Below are positions 17,601-21,272 of a stretch of DNA of 21,272 bases, piece after piece (position 1 is the first letter of the stretch; every line of letters starts with the position of its first letter). The stretch is taken from IMG/VR virus record IMGVR_UViG_3300048065_000074, positions 1 through 21,272 of that record; one strand, 5' to 3'. The position numbers were made by a program, and so were the translations under genes. The DNA comes from a virus. The notes below the pieces were generated by a model. That model worked only from the letters and a program-made list of their open reading frames with translations, did not search any database and was not told the DNA's origin.

Positions 17601-18916
17601 CTGCATTAGGTTATGGTATGAACGAAGGTTTTACATATTTAGCTGATGATAAATATGGAGAAGATATAGATAGATTGACAGTTAGAGATTCTTATAATAA
17701 AAAATTATTTGGAGGTGTTCCAATTGTCGGGGATGCTATGCCTTATACAAATATTAGACTTCCAGTAGACGATAAAAATGGTAATGCTTTATATTTTGAT
17801 GCAAGTCGTTGGATTCCCGGTGGAGATATTTTTGAAGGTAGAGAGGGTCCTGTAGGTTTTCCGGGGCTACCAGCTACTTTACAGCCCGGTGGTTTGTATG
17901 TAGATTTAATATCTAATGTATTTTTTAAAGTAGACCCTTTTACAGGACAAAACTTAGAAGATATGGGAGTTGATACAGAAAGCACTGGAGCAATATTAAA
18001 GCATTACGGTAAAGGTCAGATACCTAATATACCCGGATTACCAGAAACTTTTGCTACGAAAAAAATACAAAGAGCTAGAAGAGTTGAGGCAGGTGAGGAT
18101 GTAGGTGAATTAATACCCGGTTCTCAATATGTAACTAAAGATACTCCTTTCTTAGCACTAGCTTATGGTTTTGGTTTTAGGGTAAGACCACAAGACGCAA
18201 GGGTTAATAAGAAAGTAAGAGAATCAAATTATTTAAGAGAAAGAAGCAATATACAAAGTAAAATAAAAAAAGCAGAAAAAGATGTTAAAAACGGTAACTT
18301 AACTGCAAAACAAAAAGATAAAAAAATAATAGAACTTGAATCTGAACTTATAACTTTAAATGCTGAATACGAATTATACATAGCAAAACTTCAAGAGCTT
18401 GAAGACAAGTTAAGTGCTGAAGGCTTAAGAAAATTTGAACAAAGAAAAAGAAAAGTTGAAGGCGGAATAATAGAGGGTGAAGACGTACCATACACTAAAG
18501 AAAACCCAGCAGATAGAGTTGACCCTTTTACAGGACAACCTTACTCTGAGCAAGTAGATAGATTAGGTTTATCTGATGGAGGTAATACAACACCATTATT
18601 TGAGGATAGAATAAAAAATCCAAATAAATATCCTTATCTTAAAAAAAATAAAAACTTAGTAACACATAGAATGGCTGATTCTGATAATATGGTATATCCT
18701 TTAGTTCAGTTACAATCTGATGGAACTTTAAAAGATTATGGTAATGATTTTGAAACAGCTAGAAAAGAAGCTATAAAAAATAATAATTTTAAAACATTCA
18801 AAACTAAAGAAGAAGCTAGAGCATATGCTCAAGGTGGTTATAAAACTGAAGAATTTAAAAAGTATTACAAAAATCAGATGAAAGAATTAGGATTAGATGT
18901 TTTTCAAAAGGAATAA
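14642..18916 (+). CDS. Very large internal/ejection protein candidate (1424 aa), GTG start
   Basis: Translation starts at GTG. Residues 121-137 and 161-182 are Gly/Ala-rich hydrophobic helices (NAAIGGTAGAVIGSAGGAVV), of glycine-zipper type; a similar one lies at 463-480. Residues about 219-266 look like a small SH3/KOW-like beta barrel (GSLVRANDRKNIGTVIDLDE). Residues 801-814 (AWSPSTHVGNTASN) and 905-970 (LEDQIFRMGVYMDRLDKGFS, then VPFISYTYRVIPLL) match patterns that recur in giant phage 'polyvalent' or ejected proteins. Residues about 1200-1260 form a charged coiled coil, and DPFTGQ occurs twice. No protease, transglycosylase or polymerase motif was seen. The likely role is entry into the host with the DNA, comparable in place to T7 gp16. 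Function is inferred. Confidence 0.7.
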   Translation: MARPFSYIDDRTETIRNTINPLYKLTKKEAIEYAVGMGASDSLRGIAQVFGKGGEFFGWDGLTNSLKEKDEKLRAILEHPEYGKEANAAFLGSAIVADPVSYLPIVGWIQKGKKAKNLKDLAIYGGASGAAVSAIGYTPEEQRGLIVGEDANLFQRRLENAAIGGTAGAVIGSAGGAVVDLIQKARGKGSIFQGIDEIEPKKFDDDIVDEDELAKPIIKGSLVRANDRKNIGTVIDLDEDKGIATVRFTNKEKGTTATKRFTIDDLQPPKPGQQRKSKVTLEEEVAEKPKDIIFVIDRKTNKGNPIYKTTNPSNKTTYSIQKAVDEQGNIIPKQWEVTTVPFLRGRKKGESISDFNRRKKQLTEINVFGSLQDSQRFVKNKIKPDEAVIVPNQNAFGKNVADELDKPVDQKYTLKNPVLKVYQDMVGTPLKNLMFNNPGESFSAVAGYGFGFNAIDDPDATYAQKVAAGLTGAAIGAGGVNKIKNIKVGDEYIGEIFGRKLISDYGLKPEYLNLRQAYRTNKNEIGMEFAELAERASKELNPEQNKLLYGLLNGDLATIEKLEPEALALNTETRGILIKYGQELVDRGLLSEKVFKKNIDTYIKRTYLKPKKSDNKTTYENSKQIRLIGDELKPRGKIETITLKAFNNPKNNWKKEGWEILEELKGGKVKVRRQYTKQERKDLEEVENASYAIAETGRLFANDIASARFFDDLSKNKKFVLDEADWKTLTPSEQLRFEIMPSSRVKDTKKLKYGELSGKYVDKDVLKDIKHMYGFSNVDKAREYLKVFDRLQTIWKKTKTAWSPSTHVGNTASNVMLLDFADTKFNYVVKGIKEMRNPNSTLHRQAKIDGIFDVDLVSRELKDSLTEVEKGLLKIQNEQSFGLGVFGKTGDSIKNFAKWTPEKMEKYYQLEDQIFRMGVYMDRLDKGFSRSEAALEARKWFIDYDINAPFIQGLKRTAVPFISYTYRVIPLLAESAALRPHKFAKWAALGYGMNEGFTYLADDKYGEDIDRLTVRDSYNKKLFGGVPIVGDAMPYTNIRLPVDDKNGNALYFDASRWIPGGDIFEGREGPVGFPGLPATLQPGGLYVDLISNVFFKVDPFTGQNLEDMGVDTESTGAILKHYGKGQIPNIPGLPETFATKKIQRARRVEAGEDVGELIPGSQYVTKDTPFLALAYGFGFRVRPQDARVNKKVRESNYLRERSNIQSKIKKAEKDVKNGNLTAKQKDKKIIELESELITLNAEYELYIAKLQELEDKLSAEGLRKFEQRKRKVEGGIIEGEDVPYTKENPADRVDPFTGQPYSEQVDRLGLSDGGNTTPLFEDRIKNPNKYPYLKKNKNLVTHRMADSDNMVYPLVQLQSDGTLKDYGNDFETARKEAIKNNNFKTFKTKEEARAYAQGGYKTEEFKKYYKNQMKELGLDVFQKE
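18906..18912 (+). promoter_or_regulatory. Ribosome binding site that selects the endolysin start
   Basis: AAAAGGA at 18906-18912 lies 8 bases before ATG 18921. The earlier in-frame ATG at 18897 lies upstream of this site, inside the 1424-residue gene, and would add MFFKRNNK, which is unrelated to the enzyme fold. The site therefore supports 18921. Confidence 0.75.
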
Positions 18917-18920
18917 TAAA

Positions 18921-19370
18921 ATGGATATAGAACTTTGCAAAGCTGAAATAAAGAGACACGAAGGCGAAGTGTTAGAAATTTATATGGATAGTCTAGGCTA
19001 TAAAACTTTAGGAGTTGGACACCTTTGCCAACCTAACGACCCTGAATATAACTGGGAAGTTGGCACACCTGTCACACAAAAAGTTGTAGATATGTATTAC
19101 GAGGATGACTTTGAAAAGCATTATAAGGAAGCTATACATGTCTTTGGTAGCGAGGAAGACTTTGAAAAGCTACCAGAAGTTATACAAAGAGTGTTAGTAA
19201 ACATGTGTTTTAACCTAGGAGGTTCAAGACTTTCAAAGTTTCGTAACATGTTGAAAGCTTGTAGAGAACATGATTGGGCGAAGATGGCTGTTGAAATGGA
19301 AGATAGTCGTTGGTTTAAACAGGTAGGTAGAAGAAGTATTGAATTACAAAAAATGGTATTAGGAGCCTGA
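18921..19370 (+). CDS. Endolysin, T4-type lysozyme (GH24 muramidase)
   Basis: With the start at 18921 the enzyme has 149 residues, close to the usual length of T4-type lysozymes. It hydrolyses the beta-1,4 bond between N-acetylmuramic acid and N-acetylglucosamine in peptidoglycan. The catalytic residues Glu14 (IKRHEGE), Asp23 (YMDSLGY) and Thr29 (KTLGVGH) keep exactly the 9- and 6-residue spacing of T4 lysozyme Glu11-Asp20-Thr26. The later VLVNMCFNLGGSRLSKFRNM segment is the typical second-lobe motif, and DSRWFKQVGRRS is the usual closing helix region. There is no signal peptide or signal anchor, so it should need a holin to reach the periplasm. A holin gene follows two bases after its stop. 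Confidence 0.95.
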   Translation: MDIELCKAEIKRHEGEVLEIYMDSLGYKTLGVGHLCQPNDPEYNWEVGTPVTQKVVDMYYEDDFEKHYKEAIHVFGSEEDFEKLPEVIQRVLVNMCFNLGGSRLSKFRNMLKACREHDWAKMAVEMEDSRWFKQVGRRSIELQKMVLGA

Positions 19371-19371
19371 A

Positions 19372-19845
19372 ATGAAGAACGTATTAAAGAACATAGTTGG
19401 AGCTGTTGCACCTACATTAGGTACTGCCTTGGGTGGACCAATGGGAGGAATGGCAGCAAACATGATAGCTGATGTATTGGGAGTACCTAATACACCTAAA
19501 GCTATAGAGAAAGCTGTATCAGAAGCTACCCCTGAACAAATGCTAGAACTTAAAAAAGCTGAACAAGCTTTTGAAGTTCAGATGAAAGAGTTAGAAGTAG
19601 ATGTGTTTAAGTTAGAAACACTAGATGCTCAAGATGCTAGAAAAAACTTTAGTAAAGATTGGACTGCACGTATTATGGGTATAGCTACAGTAGGTGGATT
19701 CTTAGGATATATATTCCTTGTTACTTTACAACCACCAGAGCAGAACTCTGAAGCTCTTATAAACCTTGTCCTAGGTTATCTTGGTGGTTTAGCAAGTGCT
19801 GTTATATCTTTTTACTTTGGAGCTTCTAACACTTCTAAAGACTAA
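19372..19845 (+). CDS. Holin, three-membrane-segment type (GTA_holin_3TM-like)
   Basis: The 157-residue protein starts after AGGAG at 19361-19365. A Gly/Ala-rich hydrophobic N-terminus (residues 7-37, containing LGTALGGPMGGMAANMIADV) is followed by a charged helix with EQMLELKKAEQAFEVQMKEL. Two membrane segments follow at about 101-119 (IMGIATVGGFLGYIFLVTL) and 131-150 (NLVLGYLGGLASAVISFYFG). This layout and the 'LKKAE..F..QMKEL' helix match the three-segment holin family known from gene transfer agents and many phages. It would form inner-membrane lesions that let the endolysin out. It is directly downstream of the endolysin, and its stop overlaps the next start by one base (TAATG). Confidence 0.85.
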   Translation: MKNVLKNIVGAVAPTLGTALGGPMGGMAANMIADVLGVPNTPKAIEKAVSEATPEQMLELKKAEQAFEVQMKELEVDVFKLETLDAQDARKNFSKDWTARIMGIATVGGFLGYIFLVTLQPPEQNSEALINLVLGYLGGLASAVISFYFGASNTSKD

Positions 19846-20195
19846 TGGAACAAGTAGTAGTCTTTATTCAAGAAGTTGGATTTCCTATAGCAGCAGCAAT
19901 AGGTCTTGGTTGGTTTATTTATAAGTTAGTCATACGTATTGTTGATGGTATGGAAGCAAAGCTAGATACTGTTGATGCAAAAGTAGAAGCACAGATAGCA
20001 GCTATAGAAGAGAGACTAGGTGTAAAGTTAGATACACAACATGGCATACTTGTTGCATTGATAGACAGAGTAAGAAGTCTTGATAATGAAATCATAAGAC
20101 AAGATACTATGATTAAAACTATACTAGGAGTGCCACAACTAATTGATACTGCTAAAATTTCAAAAGCTAAAAGAGATGATAAAAGAAAAGATTAA
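19845..20195 (+). CDS. Lysis-block membrane/coiled-coil protein (116 aa)
   Basis: One membrane segment lies at residues about 12-32 (GFPIAAAIGLGWFIYKLVIR). It is followed by a long coiled-coil-prone helix (MEAKLDTVDAKVEAQIAAIE, then DRVRSLDNEIIRQDTMIKTI) and a very basic tail ending KAKRDDKRKD. Acidic residues before and basic residues after the membrane segment predict N-out, C-in topology, unlike an inner-membrane spanin, whose coiled coil should be periplasmic. It could be a holin partner, an antiholin or a second holin. The gene is coupled to the holin by TAATG, so a part in lysis is likely; the exact role is open. Its last 20 bases overlap a short reading frame at 20176. Confidence 0.75.
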   Translation: MEQVVVFIQEVGFPIAAAIGLGWFIYKLVIRIVDGMEAKLDTVDAKVEAQIAAIEERLGVKLDTQHGILVALIDRVRSLDNEIIRQDTMIKTILGVPQLIDTAKISKAKRDDKRKD

Positions 20196-20265
20196 ATTAG
20201 AATTACCTATTATAAGTATCTTTATATTTTTATTTATAATAAGTGTATTAGAGCAACTACAATGA
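20176..20265 (+). CDS. Candidate 29-residue membrane peptide coupled to csgF
   Basis: A short frame from ATG 20176 to TGA 20263-20265 encodes a peptide with a basic start (MIKEKIKLELP) and one hydrophobic segment (IISIFIFLFIISVL). It starts inside the upstream gene in another frame and ends in an ATGA overlap with the csgF start at 20262, a classic coupling junction. The ribosome binding site is weak (AAGAG at 20171-20175). It fills the only sizeable gap in the block (20196-20261). csgF has no good binding site of its own, which makes a coupled leader peptide plausible. AT-rich DNA easily encodes hydrophobic runs, so it may also be chance. Confidence 0.4.
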   Translation: MIKEKIKLELPIISIFIFLFIISVLEQLQ

Positions 20266-20825
20266 AGATAGACGATAAGAAAATATTACAAGTAGTTAAT
20301 CTTTCTCCAAGTGAATCTTGGATAGAAAAAATTGTAAACATACATCCGATGAAACAAATTACTGTAGCTTCTATAGTACAGATATTAGTATTTGGATTTA
20401 TGTTGTTAGCTTTCTGGACTAACTCTAAACTTTTTGCAGACGAAGTAGTATTTAAATTTAAAAGTCCTAGCTTTAGTGGTATTGGTACATCATCACACTA
20501 TCTTACAATCCAGAACCAAGAGTTTAACAGAAAGGAAGCATTGAAAGCAGAGATTAAGGCACTTCAAGACCAAATAGAAAGAGACAAAGAGAATACAACA
20601 CTTGCAAGATTTATAAGAAATTTAGAGTCTAGAATATATGCACAATTATCTAGACAGTTAGTAGAAAATTTATTTGGTGAGACTCCAAGTGATAATGGCG
20701 TACTAGAATTAGAGGGCAACCGAATAGAATATAGTGTTGTCGATGGAATAATAACTTTAAAAATAACAGACAGCGATGGTAATACAACGACTATTTCTTT
20801 GCCTATTGGTAGCTTTACTTTCTAG
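20262..20825 (+). CDS. csgF: CsgF-like curli assembly/secretion accessory protein
   Basis: CsgF docks in the outer-membrane CsgG channel and in curli systems helps place the nucleator outside the cell. Residues 30-59 look like a Sec signal (MKQITVASIVQILVFGFMLL, ending KLFA), with predicted cleavage before Asp60. The mature start then reads DEVVFKFKSPSFSG, which matches E. coli mature CsgF position by position at Phe5, Phe7, Pro10, Phe12 and Gly14. A helical middle includes RFIRNLESRIYAQLSRQLVE and a FGE turn. The C-terminal domain (NRIEYSVVDGIITLKITDSD, then TTTISLPIGSF) resembles the CsgF beta domain. The 29 residues before Met30 are unusual; a start at 20349 would remove them but has no clear binding site. 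It is longer than E. coli CsgF (138 residues). The last 50 bases overlap csgG. Confidence 0.85.
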   Translation: MKIDDKKILQVVNLSPSESWIEKIVNIHPMKQITVASIVQILVFGFMLLAFWTNSKLFADEVVFKFKSPSFSGIGTSSHYLTIQNQEFNRKEALKAEIKALQDQIERDKENTTLARFIRNLESRIYAQLSRQLVENLFGETPSDNGVLELEGNRIEYSVVDGIITLKITDSDGNTTTISLPIGSFTF

Positions 20826-21272
20826 TTGTGCAGTATTAAATAAGAATCAAGACTTAGTATTAACACAAGATATAAAGCCTAGTTCTACATTAGACTTACA
20901 ATCAGAAGAATTAAAAAACTTACCAAGTGCAAAAGTAAGACCAACTATAGCTATATACCCTAATAGCTTTAGAGATTTAACAGGTCAACGTAGAAGTAAT
21001 AGTTCGTTTGCTTTGTTTAGTACAGCTATTACACAAGCTCCTGAAGCATTTTTAATTAGAGCTTTTAAACATGCAGCAGGTGGTGAATTTTTTAGAGTAG
21101 TAGAACGTGTAGGTTTAGATGACCTAACAAAAGAAAGACAACTAATTAGGTCTACTCGTAAAGAATTTAAAGAAGATAATAAAATGCAACCACTGCTTTT
21201 TGCAGGGTTATTGGTTCAGGGAGGAGTTGTTAGCTATGAGGCTAACCTCAAATCTGGAGGTGCTGGTGCTAG
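20776..21272 (+). CDS. csgG: CsgG-like outer-membrane curli secretion channel lipoprotein (3' end outside window)
   Basis: CsgG forms a nine-subunit outer-membrane pore. The frame starts at ATG 20776, inside csgF; it is the only ATG after the in-frame stop at 20764. The product opens MVIQRLFLCLLVALLSSC, a lipoprotein signal with lipobox LSSC at Cys18, followed by Ala rather than Asp, consistent with outer-membrane sorting. E. coli CsgG has a very similar start (MQRLFLLVAVMLLSGC). Further matches are IAIYPNSFRDLTGQ, FSTAITQ, FFRVVERVGLDDLTKERQLI and LLVQGGVVSYEANLKSGGAG, ending at the GGxGAR motif. 165 codons are present; about 100 are expected beyond the window. The stretch aligned with the E. 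coli constriction (Tyr51, Asn55, Phe56) keeps Phe but has Leu for Asn. Confidence 0.92.
   Translation, partial: MVIQRLFLCLLVALLSSCAVLNKNQDLVLTQDIKPSSTLDLQSEELKNLPSAKVRPTIAIYPNSFRDLTGQRRSNSSFALFSTAITQAPEAFLIRAFKHAAGGEFFRVVERVGLDDLTKERQLIRSTRKEFKEDNKMQPLLFAGLLVQGGVVSYEANLKSGGAGA

Noticed and set aside
18897-18920. Earlier in-frame ATG for the endolysin
   Set aside because: It lies before the AAAAGGA site and inside the upstream gene. The start at 18921 gives the correct enzyme length and places the triad at Glu14-Asp23-Thr29.
19845-20195. Inner-membrane spanin for the 116-residue protein
   Set aside because: Charge distribution predicts the coiled coil in the cytoplasm, there is no adjacent small outer-membrane spanin lipoprotein other than CsgG, and the basic tail is not typical.
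20235-20240. TATAAT as a promoter -10 element before csgF
   Set aside because: No -35-like hexamer lies at 16-18 bases upstream and the surrounding DNA is almost all A/T, so chance is sufficient.

Overview
The window reads as the late (virion assembly and host exit) half of a strictly AT-rich, compact, tailed-phage genome. Every supported gene is on the + strand, and genes are separated by a few bases or overlap at TAATG/ATGA junctions. The gene order (major capsid, terminator, tail tube A, tail nozzle B, fibre, several very large internal-type virion proteins, endolysin, holin) is that of a T7-like podovirus. The low GC and the style of the proteins resemble marine podoviruses of SAR11-type (pelagiphage) or similar streamlined bacteria. 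The host assignment is inference, because no host marker, tRNA, integrase or attachment site is visible.

Layout. 1-503 is the C-terminal part of the major capsid protein, followed by a hairpin terminator (514-541) in the position of T7 Tphi. 557-882 holds two tiny basic proteins. 882-3254 encodes the tail tubular A-like and nozzle B-like proteins. 3260-7450 is a long fibre with RMRID/NVGIGT repeats and a C-terminal S74 self-cleaving chaperone. 7452-8044 holds two small proteins, one membrane-anchored, and a sigma70-like promoter sits in the end of the second. 8067-18916 encodes five proteins, three of them very large, that fit the role of internal/ejection proteins. The first contains 41 consecutive, uninterrupted 11-residue repeats (9867-11219).

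18921-20195 is the lysis block: a GH24 (T4-type) endolysin with a perfectly spaced E-D-T triad, a three-membrane-segment holin, and a membrane/coiled-coil protein. It runs directly into a curli secretion module: a 29-residue candidate membrane peptide (20176-20265), csgF (20262-20825) and csgG (20776 to the window end, truncated). csgG begins inside csgF in another frame and has a clear lipoprotein signal ending in LLSSC. Thus the phage encodes the outer-membrane CsgG pore lipoprotein and its CsgF partner right behind its lysis genes, with no curli subunit gene in view.

The two most interesting items are (i) the phage csgF-csgG pair fused to the lysis cassette, and (ii) the 451-residue phase-perfect undecapeptide repeat in the 1112-residue virion protein. 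No unexplained stretch longer than about 70 bases remains in the window; there is no CRISPR array, insertion sequence, tRNA or rRNA that I can see.
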